A stretch of 64,000 nucleotides of DNA from Bacidia rubella (Eukaryota > Ascomycota > Lecanoromycetes > Lecanorales > Ramalinaceae): contig JAVTIF010000013.1 in NCBI GenBank assembly GCA_032158265.1, positions 806,001 to 870,000 on the forward strand, in the 5' to 3' direction. Positions 22,739 to 34,268 of this stretch are shown here, piece after piece. The notes beneath the pieces were generated by a model. The model ran no database searches, had not been told where the DNA came from, and saw only the letters and a program-made list of their open reading frames with translations. Numbering within the stretch: position 1 is the stretch's first letter; each line of letters starts with the position of its first letter. The translations under genes and the position numbers were made by a program.

Positions 22739-24036
22739 CTAGCCGTCAACAAATCCCACACCCGTCCGTCTCCCATAGAAGCCATTCCCTGCGTCTTTCG
22801 CTATAAACATTTCTCCGCCACCCTTATTGATCACCCTTCTCCATTCATCCAGCAAGACCACGATTTCCTCCCTTATATCATCGATTATAGCATCCATCCT
22901 AATATCGTTCCTATCAGACCCAAAAGGATCCTCGAGTTGGTTGCCTATTCCATCTATACCGTAGAGCGTAAATGTTACCAAAGTGACAATCGGTACAGAC
23001 CACCAAGCCATCTCATCAACCAAGGCGAACGGCAAAACACACCCAAAGAGCGCAAGCACTTGCTTCTGGTGAATCAACAGTGCGACTGGAATGCTAGTAA
23101 GACGAATGGTCTCCATCCGACCAAAGGCATCTGTAATGTTGTTGACCTGGACTTGCATCTGGGAAGCCTGCGGGCCATGGAAGGCGCCACTGTCAAATTG
23201 CCGCTTGATGTATTGCTCCACAAAGAATGTCAACTGCAAGGGCAACCCGACACCTCGATCGTCCAGACCTCTGAAACCCTGTGGTAAAAGGTCGCCATAC
23301 TCAGGAATGGTAGTCGGGTTGCCTGTACCAGGACTAACGGCGGTGCCTGGGATGATCTCGGCGCCCCAAGCTGCCCGCAAGTGGTTTTTCGTAGCATAGA
23401 GGATAGCTACTAATATGCGGATCGTGCGTTCGAGGTCTGCTCTTTCCGCGAGGACCTTGTTGCCCTCAGTATCTCCCTGCTTCTGGATAGCATTGCACGC
23501 CAGGAATGAACGTGAGAGGTTTCGGGTTGCAGTTATGATCACTGCTAGGTAGTTCCTTCCATCCCAAAAACGATTGTACGATGTCTGATTACGGAAGACC
23601 TGAGATTCAGGGTTAGCGAACTGCAGTGAAACCAAGACTAGCGGGAGCCATATACAAGCATGAGACCAACGACGATGGAGAGGCTTGGAATCTGTTCGTC
23701 AGAGTTTAGTACAAGGTTCGCCCAATTTGCTTGTGATCTCGTACAATAGTATTTGGGAGGCCGAGGTTGCGGTCGAGAGTTTGATCAACGTAGACTACAA
23801 TGACGGCAAAGATGGCATGTGATATGACTGGCAAAAGGATCGTACTGTGTATTGCGCCTTTCACGAAGCGCAGAGCAAGTGGCCATCTAAGCATTTTCCC
23901 ATTAGTGCTTCGTAGGCGTTGCTGTACGCGGGGCGTACCTTCTGGGCTTGTGCCGCGATGAGCGAGCAAACGGGATTGTGGGCTGGCGATGGTGATGTCG
24001 AGGACTCCCTTCACTTTCGCTGAATGAGGGTGCCAT
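22739..24036 (-). CDS. bestrophin-like (UPF0187/RFP-TM) anion channel
   Basis: Predicted 378 residues from exons 23939..24036, 23745..23886, 23656..23691 (36 nt) and 22739..23599. The core reads RWPLALRFVKGAIHST, LGLPNTI|IPSLSIVVGLML|VFRNQTSYNRFWDGR, which is the signature of fungal bestrophin-like membrane proteins. A hydrophobic pair follows near the C-terminal half (VLALFGCVLPFALVDEMAWW). A chloride or anion channel role is inferred from the family. The N-terminus is ambiguous. Splicing the 52 bp intron 23887..23938 (branch site CTAAT, AG end) gives MAPSFSESEG. Without splicing, a different upstream frame starting MTNIVLVTSS at 24068 also reads into the same channel frame. The spliced form is preferred because of its branch site. 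Confidence 0.82.
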
Positions 24037-24739
24037 ACTGATGAAGTTACGAGCACAATGTTCGTCATTTTGTACTCTCAAGAATCTAGTGCACCTCGGG
24101 CGGCGCTGCTATCTCAGGTTACACAGCAAGCACGGCAAGCACAGCAAATGTGAGCAAGGTAGGTTGAAACGGAACGGTAAGCGGTATTACAATTGGGAAG
24201 ACGTCCCCGCCTTAGGAACAGCCACAGGAGAGGGAACTCCTCGGGAGAATCCTGACACGTGGGGGCTTCCTGCGGCTCAGCTAAGGGGTAAATCTAACGT
24301 ACATATGCTTCTACCTTTTCACACAACACACATTCATTTTGTGAGAATGGTTGTATGCTCAGCCAGGGTACCGATACTCATGTTTCAACACGGAACCTAG
24401 CTATGATAGATGTCCAGCTTGCGATATTGACCGTGTCTTTTTCATCCTTCATGAGCAGGTCTCTGACGTCACTTCGTAGCCAAGGGCTCCCCTCTCACTG
24501 CGGACTGATGGTCACTTTTGCTTCATCTGGAAGGCTGTTGTGTTGCTAGTTTCACGGCTCTGCTCAGGGTTCACATGGGGTAGGACGGATTCAAGTATCC
24601 CTTTATCCATTTCCGTACAAGACCTCCAACACAGCAACCAGTTTGTACGGCACCTTATTCGATAGACGGGCACATTTGCAGTAGCATTTCAATCAAACCA
24701 TTGCAACACGTTCTGGAACGGTCAGCGTAAGTTCCTCTA
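24037..24739. other. intergenic, promoter of bestrophin-like gene and 3' flank of AACS gene
   Basis: No gene is supported. A perfect CRE palindrome TGACGTCA lies at 24464-24471, ~430 bp upstream of the bestrophin-like start; its use is unproven. Confidence 0.45.
24464..24471. promoter_or_regulatory. TGACGTCA (CRE/ATF-type) palindrome
   Basis: An exact 8 bp CRE match that could bind ATF/CREB-type bZIP factors. It sits between the AACS stop and the bestrophin-like start. Single occurrence; functional use not shown. Confidence 0.3.
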
Positions 24740-26880
24740 TCAATCCGGGTTCTCCTCGTTCCAGCGTTGGTACCACCCGAGGCATTGTGGGTTGGCCACT
24801 GAGGCTGACGTTTTGACATTCGTGCCACAGAGGATTTGCTTTACGGCGACTTCCACTCTGCCAGCAATTAGCTTTTTCCAAAGCGTCAGGTGGAACGCGG
24901 CTTACTTCTTGCCATTGATAGTAACTGGAATGGCGGAGGTTTCACATATCGCATGAGGGACATGCCTCGCGCTGAGGTCTTTCCGGATTGCACTCTTGAT
25001 GCTGTCCTTCAGTGGGCCTGTAAAAGCCTGACCTTCCATCATCTTCACAAAAAGAATGACGGATTCGTCCAGATCATGTGCACGCCTCCGACCAATGCAT
25101 ATTGAGTCCTCAACTTCTGGAAAGTGCTTCAACAAGACATTGTAGATCTCGGAACTCCCAAACCTTACTCCGGCTGGCTTCAATACGCCATCACTTCGCC
25201 CTAGCATGATCATACCTCCAGTTTCTGGATTGAAACGGACAAAATCGCCATGATGCCACACCCCAGGAAACTGCTCAAAGTAGCTTCTTTCATACAGTGT
25301 TTCACCATCAAGCCCCCAGAACTTGGTTGGTTGGCAAGGAAAAGGCTTGGTGCAAACAAGGTCGCCAGGTTCTCCCGTTCCGGTAACATTCTTGCCTTCA
25401 TGGTCCCACGCTTCTACAGCCATCCCTAACCCTCGGACCTGAATCTCTCCTGAATGAACTGGAGAGATTTGTGAGGGGGCACCAAAAAGTGAGATGATGT
25501 CGGTGCCACCAGTGATACTACCTAAGTTTATGTCTGGTCCGAAGTGCTTATAAACATAATGAAAGGTAGACGGCGCCAACGGCGAACCTGTACTGTACAC
25601 AGCTCGCAAGTTCGATAGATTGGCCATCTTGCCAGCTTCTACATTGTTCTGCTCAAGAATGGACAGATACTTTGCGCTGGTGCCGAAATGGGTGATGTTC
25701 AGTTCCTCAATCAGCTTTGGCATAGCCATGTGGCCGTTTCCAGCTTCGCCCAGGGGTCGAAAGGGTGAGCCATCATAAAGAACGATTGTGGCACCAGTAG
25801 CAAGTCCGGAGACCAACCAATGCCACATCATCCAAGTGCAGGTCGTGAAATAGAATAAGCTGTCTCCAGGATGGATACTGCACTGAATATCGTGCTCTTT
25901 CTTATGTTGTACGAGAGTGCCAATGGCACCATGTACAATGCACTTGGGCCTGCCTGTTGTACCTGAGGAGTAGAGAATGTATACAGGGTGATCGGGTTCG
26001 AGCTGAGCGAAATCTAGTAGAACATCATCCGCAATGTTTTGGACAAATTGGGAGTGCCAATAAGCCTTGCCAGCTGGAACGGTCAGACTGGTAAGGTCAA
26101 AATTTGCGGACGAGACAGTCTCGAAAATCACACAGGCCTGGAGCTGCGGCAGCTCTTGGACTATTTTGCTCAGCTTTTCGTAAACACTATGTACCTTGCC
26201 ATTGTATAACACAGCATTGTCTGCGAAAAGGAGCACAGGGTCTATCTGTTGCACTCGATCGAGTACAGCCTGGGCACCTGTGTCTGGGGAAACCGCAGTC
26301 CACAATGCACCGATGGAGGTAGCAGAGAGCATAGCGACAAGGGCATTACAATGGTTTGCAACATAGCCAGCAATACGATCACCTTCCTTGACACCAATGT
26401 TGCGCATAGCATGTGAGCATTGTCTCACGCGTTCGCGGAGCTCACGCCATGTCACTTCGTTCCTGCTGGTCTCGTTGGCTTCAATGACTGCACAAGAGTT
26501 TTCGGGTGGAGTGCTTGTTGGGAAGAGCAGATTCTCTGCAAAATTTAGCTTTGCACCGACGAAGAACTGAGGGCGCGGCCACATTGAGGCATTAGGTGCA
26601 ACAGCCTGTGATCATTAGTTCGTGAGGACATTTCGATTCTTCGACATGGCTGTGGTTGCACAGTCACCTTTGAAAATGATACAGTCGACCGTACGCCAGT
26701 GAAGTAAAACACGTCAGTCCAAAAAGCGTTTAAATGGTCGATTGACCATTGACGGAGAGCCTCGTAGTCGACAAGGCGGACACTGTGCTTCTCTTCCACA
26801 AACCTTCGAAATTCGTCAGTTCTCGTCTGCTCAGGGTGTGGATGTTCCCAGAGCAGCTTCGGCACGTGATTGCCCTCCAT
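24740..26880 (-). CDS. acetoacetyl-CoA synthetase
   Basis: A 676-residue ANL-superfamily enzyme from exons 26668..26880, 24906..26605 and 24740..24857. It starts MEGNHVPKLLWEHPHPEQT. Splicing restores FSK|AVAPNASMWPRPQFF and TINGK|KVEVAVKQIL. Motifs are YILYSSGTTGRPKCIVHG (ATP phosphate loop), TGGTDIISLF, WHHGDFV, VLKPAGVRFGSSEIYNVL and the C-terminal catalytic Lys in TINGKK. The CTWMMWHWLVSGL segment and the early FAENLLFP are typical of acetoacetyl-CoA synthetases and separate them from acetyl-CoA synthetase. It activates acetoacetate in the cytosol, feeding ketone bodies or leucine breakdown products into sterol and fatty-acid synthesis. It is divergent from LCB2. Confidence 0.93.
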
Positions 26881-27968
26881 TGTTCAAGCAGAGTCAAATG
26901 GCTCGATAGATGCAATTTGGCCGGGCTTGGTGTGATCGTCGCTTGATCCTAATGACTTCGGCTAGATAGTACACTTCCCTTAACAGTGTCTAGATTATGC
27001 ACCTCTTCCAGAAATGAGAGTGTACCCACAGTACGGTACCCGAAATGGAGGCCGTAAGTCGGACAGCTAGAACGAATCGTCCATCATAGAGACATTACTT
27101 GTACCCGTACGCTCAATGCCTCATGCGGTTATTGTCTTATTAGTGTAAGCTACAGCGGCTGCACAAAACATGAGTCACGAGGACATGAGATCGTCATCAC
27201 CAGCCTCGGTAATTGTAATAATTGATGCGAGTAGCTGACGAGATTACCTCACGGTCGTTTTCCGACGCCAAGGAAAAAGTAAATGAGATGAGGTGGAAGG
27301 TGGAAGGTGGAAGCGTTGGCGGGAAAATCAGACTCCGATCTTTCCGAAGTGACCCTCTTTCCTCCCTCCTTACGTCGAACACAAATAATCATCCTCACCA
27401 CCTTCTTTTGGCTGTCCTCGTCTGTTTGTTTCTCTTTAAGCGTCTCCTTGCGTTGTGAGTGGTGGGAGCCTACATCTAGAGTCTCCCTAGAAACGCCCTT
27501 TGTGGCCGGCTAGATCCTTAATATAGCAGTTGCGACCAACGAAAGCCTCCGACCCTCTCGAAGACCTGCCCGGAATCTCGCGGATGCCGCTGTGAAACGT
27601 CACCTTCGCACTGTCCACTTGACACAGCGTGACCTATACATTCTAAGAATTTCTTAGCTGTTTGTGCAATAAATACTAAGGGGCCGGGAAAGCTGTCTGC
27701 GCGACCGCCGTTGGACGCATACGCCGAGCAAAGGGACAGCTTGATCAGTCGAATCTTCAACACTGATTCCTCCACCAAGGCTTTACTGGCGATAAGCAAA
27801 TAAAAGCGCAATCGACAAGGTCACGCAGATTTGACTTCGTTACCGCCCGCGGCTTCCGCGAGTCTTTGCCCGGCGTCATTCCTCGAAGGCGAAGTCTCTT
27901 CATTACTGTCGAACGACCTCAAACTCAACCTTTTTGCGAGAATCTGAGACTACAAGCTAGACACGATC
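26881..27968. promoter_or_regulatory. 1.1 kb divergent promoter of AACS and LCB2
   Basis: It lies between two divergent start codons. It contains one TGAGTCA at 27171-27177 and pyrimidine-rich DNA at about 27340-27450 on the LCB2 side. Small ORFs in it have no recognisable family. Confidence 0.45.
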
Positions 27969-30029
27969 ATGCCTAGGAGGCAATTGAACCCTTTTGCTGT
28001 TGGCAATACGCCGACAGCAATGCAGGTTCCCATGGAGCCTCCTCCACCCTATACCGAAAAGCCCCTGGACCTCAATGACGTGGGGCGAAGGCTTTCTTCG
28101 CCTAAGATCAACAAACTCGCCAACTTCTTCGCCACAATACCTCGAGCAAAATCGGAGTCCCAAACAGCAACAACCGCACTTAAGTTGGCGGCCGGCTCAC
28201 AACAACAACTGAACTTTTCTCCGCAGCAGATCAGCTCTCCTTCATTGTCTTTGCCTACCATATCCCTATCCACCTCTCATACAGACGCTGGTCCAACGAC
28301 CCTTTGGTCCCCCCCTTCTCAGGTAGATGTGAGTAAAAAAGCCAAAGAGCACGCTCAATTTGGTCCCCTTGGCCATCCCTCGCATCGATATACCAGTCGC
28401 CACGTTGGCAAAGATTTTCCAGAACCGGTAATGGACGAACCTCCCTACTATTACCTCCTCACAACCTACATCTCTTACTTAATACTAATTGCGTTTGGGC
28501 ACATCCGAGACTACTTTGGCAAACGATTCAGACCACAACAATACCGCCACCTGCAGGCCAGAGACGGATACGCACCTCTGAACAGCGATTTCGATAATTT
28601 TTATGTCAGGAGACTGAAGATGCGAATTAATGACTGCTTCGCAAGGCCCGTGACCGGCGTCCCGGGAAGATACATCACGTTAGTAGACCGCACTTCGGAT
28701 GATTTCAATCTAAATTTCAAGCTTACTGGAACGACGACTGAGACACTCAACATGAGCTCGTATAATTATTTGGGTTTCGCGCAATCGGAGGGGCCATGTG
28801 CCGATTTTGTTGAAGAGCAAGTCAAAAAATATGGAGTAACTGTAACAAGCCCACGTGCTGATGTTGGCACTACCGATCTCCACCTTGAAGTTGAAAACCT
28901 TGTCGCAAGGTTTGTTGGCAAAGAGTCAGCCATGGTCTTTTCCATGGGTTTCGGTACCAATGCGTCTGCATTCCCAGCTTTAATAGGTAGCGGATGCCTT
29001 GTTATCTCAGATGAGCTGAACCATGCCTCTATTAGATTTGGCACTCGACTTTCTGGAGCGATGATCAGCATGTTCAAGCATAATGACATGAACGCGCTTG
29101 AAAAGGTCCTCCGTGACTCCATTGCTCAGGGGCAGCCACGGACACACAGGCCTTGGAGAAAGATTCTAGTGGTTGTTGAAGGCCTCTATTCCATGGAAGG
29201 ATCAATGTGCAATCTTCCTGGAATCGTCCGGTTGAAGAAGAAGTACAAATTCAACCTTTTTGTCGATGAAGCCCATTCAGTCGGTGCTCTCGGACCCAGA
29301 GGCCGCGGAGTATGTGACTACTTCGACATCGATCCTTCCGAAGTAGATATACTTATGGGGACGCTCACAAAGTCATTTGGTGCTAATGGTGGTTATGTTG
29401 CCGGTAGCAAAGCCATCATCGATAAACTCAGGCTCACGAATGCTGGCTCCATATACGGAGAATCTCCTGCTCCACCGGTACTCGCTCAAATCTCATCGGC
29501 GCTAAGGATCATTGCTGGTGACATGGTGCCTGGACAAGGAGAAGAGCGGCTACAAAGGCTAGCTTTCAACTCCCGATATCTACGTCTAGGACTGAAACGT
29601 CTTGGTTTCATCGTGTATGGCCATGACGATTCTCCTATCATTCCTGTATTGCTGTATAACCCTGCAAAGATGCCCGCGTTCTCTCATGAAATGCTCAAGC
29701 GGAAAATATCCGTGGTTGTTGTGGGGTATCCCGCTACGCCCTTGGTCTCATCCAGAGCCCGCTTCTGTGTATCTGCCGCGCACACCAAGAGTGATCTTGA
29801 CCGACTTCTCAAAGCTTGCAATGAAATAGGCGACGTTCTTCAGCTCAAGTTTTCTTCAGGTATTGCTGGGGGAGCGAAGCCTTTGCCGGACGGCGTTACG
29901 CTTGAGATGGAAAAGGAATGGAAGCGTACGGCAAAGCCAGAAGAACTTGCAGAGTACCAACGGCCGCGGTGGAAGTTGGAAGACGTGCTGAAGAAAGGAG
30001 TGCAGGACGTGAAGGTCCCTCTTCGCTGA
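27969..30029 (+). CDS. LCB2: serine palmitoyltransferase subunit 2
   Basis: A 686-residue, intronless gene for the catalytic subunit of serine palmitoyltransferase, the first step of sphingolipid synthesis (serine plus palmitoyl-CoA to 3-ketodihydrosphingosine), in the ER membrane. The PLP Lys is K468 in GTLTKSFGANGGY. The upstream FVDEAHSVGALG carries the Asp and His that position PLP, and LNMSSYNYLGF marks the start of the aminotransferase fold. A membrane anchor (YYYLLTTYISYLILIAFG) lies at about residues 158-175. The first ~150 residues are Ser/Pro/Gln-rich and longer than in yeast Lcb2. The partner Lcb1 is not in this window. A GT32 mannosyltransferase follows on the same strand after 660 bp. 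Confidence 0.96.
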   Translation: MPRRQLNPFAVGNTPTAMQVPMEPPPPYTEKPLDLNDVGRRLSSPKINKLANFFATIPRAKSESQTATTALKLAAGSQQQLNFSPQQISSPSLSLPTISLSTSHTDAGPTTLWSPPSQVDVSKKAKEHAQFGPLGHPSHRYTSRHVGKDFPEPVMDEPPYYYLLTTYISYLILIAFGHIRDYFGKRFRPQQYRHLQARDGYAPLNSDFDNFYVRRLKMRINDCFARPVTGVPGRYITLVDRTSDDFNLNFKLTGTTTETLNMSSYNYLGFAQSEGPCADFVEEQVKKYGVTVTSPRADVGTTDLHLEVENLVARFVGKESAMVFSMGFGTNASAFPALIGSGCLVISDELNHASIRFGTRLSGAMISMFKHNDMNALEKVLRDSIAQGQPRTHRPWRKILVVVEGLYSMEGSMCNLPGIVRLKKKYKFNLFVDEAHSVGALGPRGRGVCDYFDIDPSEVDILMGTLTKSFGANGGYVAGSKAIIDKLRLTNAGSIYGESPAPPVLAQISSALRIIAGDMVPGQGEERLQRLAFNSRYLRLGLKRLGFIVYGHDDSPIIPVLLYNPAKMPAFSHEMLKRKISVVVVGYPATPLVSSRARFCVSAAHTKSDLDRLLKACNEIGDVLQLKFSSGIAGGAKPLPDGVTLEMEKEWKRTAKPEELAEYQRPRWKLEDVLKKGVQDVKVPLR

Positions 30030-30690
30030 CATGAGGTTTGTGAGGACCGTTGTGCCTTCTTATACTGAAGATCCATGTTTGTTTGACATCAAGCCGAGTT
30101 AGGAAGCTGTCTTGCGAATGGATTCTCACAACGGTGGGGATACGCTCTGATTGCATCTCTCTGTTTGAAGGTCTATTTGTCGATGAAAAGACACTTGGAC
30201 AGCCAAAAGGGGTTTCTGAGCCCCAGAACTTAGATACAGTTACTGCTTTAGACCTAGAGTGCACAAGCACCTTAATGAGATTAAGTAGCATCACCCGAAG
30301 ACTCACACTTTCGATAGCCAACATGTAGGAGGCCTTCCGCTCTTCCCGTCCTGCTTCTACTGGAAATTCGGTCAGTCTTTTGCTTCAATTCACTTATTCG
30401 AACTCGGTCGTTGTTCAGATGCTGTACTGCAAGTTGCCATTGTTGAGTCCTTCAAAAGCCAAATCTGAAGCCGCAATAAATAAGGTATGGAACCCTCGCA
30501 ATGTTAACCTCGGTCTCGTTCGACTCGGGAATTCTTGGCATGCTCATTTTTTGCCAACCACATAATTCTGCAAGATCGTTACCGAGGCCATTATTCCCTC
30601 GATGTCGCTGCTCCTGAGGGCCTTTCGGCCACTTTGTGAGCATCGATCGTTGATGTTCAACTTTCTACATCAGGCGTACACTCCCAAACC
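30030..30690. other. intergenic between LCB2 and GT32 gene
   Basis: 661 bp covering the LCB2 3' flank and the GT32 promoter; no further gene seen. Confidence 0.55.
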
Positions 30691-31716
30691 ATGAATTCTA
30701 CTAGAGCTTCCACGCTGTATCGCACGTTGGTCCTCTCGTTTGCTCTTTTGGTCGCCACAGGCTACGTATACTACTGGTCACAGCTACAGTTGTTCCCTCC
30801 TCTGAAACACTTAACGTCATATCGCCATGGAGGCTTCACCACTTCTGCTGCTCACAGGGGCCAGTCCGCTCAGGAGTGGCCGCACATCATCTGGCAAACG
30901 AGCAAAACCCCTGAATCTGAACTCTCGGAGGACGAGAGAAGGGTATATGAAAGTTGGCGCAGCAAAAACAAAGGCTACAGGCAAGAGGTCATGACAGACC
31001 AAAGAATGGAACAGTACGTGCGAGACAGGTTTCGTGGAACCGATGTAGAGAAGGTGTATTTCGAAGCGCAAGACTACATTATGCTGTCCGATTTGATCCG
31101 GTATCTCATCTTACTCAAGGACGGGGGCGTTTATAGCGACTTAGATGTGGGATGTGAGAGAGCAATAAGCCGTTGGCTGCCGTCGAAGCTGGGAGAGAAG
31201 GCTGGGGTCGTCCTTGGTGTAGAGGTTGACAATAAATTTGGCCCAGACGGGCGGACATTTGAGGGAGGCGAGGATCTTTTCGAATTGGTCAACTGGACTA
31301 TGATGACAAAACCGGGCCAGCCCTTTATGAAGTTTCTTGTGAAGAGGGTCGTCAACAATGTCCGCAAAGCGGCCAAACAGCAAGGATCATCCGTCAAGAA
31401 CACAAAATTTAGCATTGAACAGGTGCTGAGGACCACTGGGCCTGCTGCACTTACAGCCGCCTTCTTCGACTATGCCACAAACCTCACCGGAAGTGATGTG
31501 ACCTACAAGAATTTCACCAAAATGACAGATCCGAAGTTGGTTGGTGAGGTCCTCATCCTCCCAATATACGCATTTGGGGCTGGACACCAGATCCGATGGG
31601 GAGGCTTCAAGCCAGCCCCGCACAAGGTTCTAGTTCACCACTATTTTAACGGTGGTTGGAAAGAGGATCATGCATCAGTACCTCCGTCGAAAAGAGAGCT
31701 GTCCACCAATGGATGA
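30691..31716 (+). CDS. GT32 mannosyltransferase, OCH1/HOC1-like
   Basis: A 341-residue intronless type II membrane protein: short cytosolic tail, signal anchor at residues 11-29, then a lumenal catalytic domain. PHIIWQTSKTP and LSDLIRYLILLKDGGVYSDLDV are the GT32 signature; Asp150 and Asp152 form the DXD motif that binds Mn and GDP-mannose. HQIRWGGFKPAPHKVLVHHYFNGGW forms the C-terminal motif, with the YFNGGW end typical of the OCH1 branch. It probably acts in the Golgi as an alpha-1,6-mannosyltransferase on N-glycans. The sphingolipid (SUR1/CSH1) branch of GT32 is the alternative, and is less supported by the motif spacing. Confidence 0.87.
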   Translation: MNSTRASTLYRTLVLSFALLVATGYVYYWSQLQLFPPLKHLTSYRHGGFTTSAAHRGQSAQEWPHIIWQTSKTPESELSEDERRVYESWRSKNKGYRQEVMTDQRMEQYVRDRFRGTDVEKVYFEAQDYIMLSDLIRYLILLKDGGVYSDLDVGCERAISRWLPSKLGEKAGVVLGVEVDNKFGPDGRTFEGGEDLFELVNWTMMTKPGQPFMKFLVKRVVNNVRKAAKQQGSSVKNTKFSIEQVLRTTGPAALTAAFFDYATNLTGSDVTYKNFTKMTDPKLVGEVLILPIYAFGAGHQIRWGGFKPAPHKVLVHHYFNGGWKEDHASVPPSKRELSTNG

Positions 31717-32629
31717 AACAACAGTACAAGTAGGGTCTCCTTTAGTGCTCCCTCAGGCGAGCAAAATCAAGTCGTTCGCAGACCCAAATGTACTCCGGTT
31801 GTCGGAAAGAGTTCTGAAGCGCGCTTTCAGCTAAACAATGACCATCCCATTACAGTGAGGCTTGGCTGCAGGATCCAGACACGCCATGCGCGCAAGCAGA
31901 GGAACGTAAATGCTGGGAATTGAGATTTGGTCATCACCCGTCAACATAAAGTGTCACGATGAAGCGATGGGTCATACAGCTTGAAAGCAGAAAGATGTGC
32001 TTGTGGCCTCCTCACGGTGTCGTCGTCAGTCTCCGTCGATGGATCTGCTGAGTGGAGGCAGTGGTGGTTTGCCTAGGTAGATGGAGAAGAAAGGTGCAGC
32101 ACTTGATTGCCTCTTCAATGACTTGCGAAAGGCTCACACTTGATATAGACGGATGTCAAAGCTCGAGGGAATGACTACTCAAGCAAAGAGATCGATTAGC
32201 ATATAATGTCTTCGAGAGGCTCATGGCCGCCTCACAAAGCTGCTGGTTTGAACAAGACGTCCGTAATAGGAAAGTTCAGCTTTTTCTCTATGACTTGATT
32301 CCCCATCACTTCATTTCTAAAGTGCGCGCGTATTTTTGCCCAAAGAACCGCCTTTGCATTCAGTCATTCTGTTTCCATGCAGCCATTGTTCTTCGAAGCT
32401 GGAGCACCCCAAGATTGTATCTCATGGACTCTCGTTGCTATGCTGTTAACCTGCTCTTCTTCCTATTCCGCTGGAAGCTTCTGTGCTCAAAAGAGCCATG
32501 GCTAAAGTGCTGAATTGCATGTGATAGAATGATTGGCGAAGAGCTCATGGCTAGTGCAACTAACGTTGCCACATGACAAACATAATCAGGGATTACGTTC
32601 AGGATAAGGCTCCCTTTGAAAGGTCCGTT
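31717..32629. other. intergenic between convergent GT32 and Mg-chelatase-like genes
   Basis: About 900 bp without a supported gene. A 96-codon frame at 32223-32513 was examined and has no recognisable domain. Confidence 0.5.
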
Positions 32630-34146
32630 TCACAAGGGCACCTCGACTTGCTCAAGGACTTCATCGACGACGCGCTCAGGCGTATAGCCCTCAAGCAGCT
32701 CTGTGACAGCCATCAAATTGCTGCCATATTGCATACTTTTTTCCGAAGCAGGTTCCGTGATCCGTATTCTATGGGGATAAACCTTCCTTGCGGCTAAGCT
32801 CACGAAGGAAGGCACCGCAAACTTGAGATCATGCAACGGAGCCAACGATCTATGCTTATTGGTACTATGAACAGCGTCTTCAGCAAGTCACTCACCTAGC
32901 GTGCAGCTCAAGGTGTGTCGTAGCTATGGGCGAGATGCCTCCACTAACGGCTCGGTGCATGCGAAGGAAGACAACAACATCATGGAGATATGTCTTCACT
33001 TCAATACTCAATTCAACGTTCTCAACTTGTTCTCTGATAGCATTTATGATCTGTAGCCAAGGTGAGTAATGACACCCACCATGGACTGAGGCAAGTACCC
33101 TTTCCGGAAACGCTGGCAACTCGTTTTGGACTATCCTTTTCGAAACTGATAAATGATGGACTACTGATGACAAAGAGCTTACTTCGTCTTTCCCTCCTTG
33201 CGGACTTAGAGGGCTATCCTCAATTGTGTGGTGGTGCGATATGAAGATGTGGTCATTCTATTCTCTCTCAGGTGTGAATCAACTAGTAGCTGATTAGACA
33301 TACCAGATGACGGACGAGTGGCGGATCAGATGGAAGCTGGACCACAAGCAACACAAAGGCGCTCGGCGCTGTGTGAATAGCTGTCCGGGTAAATATGCGT
33401 CTTGTGCGCAGCAGCTGATTCGGCCAACGTTAGAATGTAATACGTTGGAGATCACGCTGACAAACCTCGAGAGCCTGTACTTGCACGTTATATTTGGTCC
33501 GCGATAGGCCACTCACGATGATAACGTTCGCAATGTGACGCTCAATCTAGATCTCGCTATGATCAGTAAAAAAGATCGGAGCGACACTCAAAGATTTGCG
33601 TCAGCATCCAAATTTCGTTCTTGTCAAATCAGCTCTACATAAGAAGCTGATCGGTAAACAATGAGACAGTGGCTTGCAAGTCAGGAGAAAGATTCCAAGG
33701 TCTTCATTGCAACCTCAGAATTGACGTTATACACCAACATCTGAAGCAAAAGAGTTCCAAATTACCTGCTCAGGCATGTCATCTTTCTTGGTCCGTTGAT
33801 CAGTGTAGGCTTCTTGCAGTTCATCCACAATCAAGATGGCAGTAGCGAATGCATCGACGGTTGTCGATTCATCACATTGGACAATAACTGATGACAAGCC
33901 AAACGTATCATTCGCAATCTGTGTGAAGCCTCAGCGCATGCCTAGCATGGTAAGGCGGCAAATGACCAGCTGCAATCCCTCCGTTGACTGATCCAGACCA
34001 GCAGCATCAACCTTTATGATACAATGCTCGCGAGCAACAAGACTCAAGAGCAAAGCAAGTTCGGTGTCGCTCAACCGTTGGACTTTCTGTGCAAATTGAG
34101 GTGCAGACATGCTCACAGCCTCCTCAACTTTCATATATCTAGACAT
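32630..34146 (-). CDS. Mg-chelatase/MoxR-like AAA+-fold protein without Walker A
   Basis: Predicted ~368 residues from exons 33967..34146, 33766..33918, 33466..33546, 33304..33414, 32896..33257 and 32630..32849; all listed junction phases close. ERHIANVIIVSGL, LLRTRRIFTRTAIHTAP, YLHDVVVFLRMHRAVSGGIS and LAARKVYPHRI match fungal proteins usually annotated as magnesium-chelatase-like ATPases. The place where a MoxR P-loop (GxxxxGKT) should stand reads EHCIIKVDAAGLDQSTEG, with no GKT, so ATP binding is doubtful; this may be normal for the fungal family. The 219 bp gap 33547..33765 is longer than other introns here and could hide a small exon. The start could also be the Met at codon 13. Biological role unknown. 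Confidence 0.7.
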
Positions 34147-34268
34147 GAGTGGTCCCCATAGGTGATGATAAGATTAGATGGTGTGGGTTGTTATCTTATC
34201 GAGCGTCCACCCGAGGGTGCATTAGCTCACAGCTCGACGCTCACATTTCCTTGTAGTATCTTGCATGT
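34147..34268. promoter_or_regulatory. 122 bp bidirectional promoter
   Basis: The start codons of the Mg-chelatase-like gene (minus) and VPS16 (plus) face away from each other across only 122 bp, so the two must share promoter DNA. No TATA box is obvious. Confidence 0.6.

Noticed and set aside
27969..31716. Sphingolipid gene pair LCB2 plus GT32
   Set aside because: The GT32 motifs fit the OCH1 N-glycan branch better than the inositol-phosphoceramide branch; adjacency alone is not evidence.
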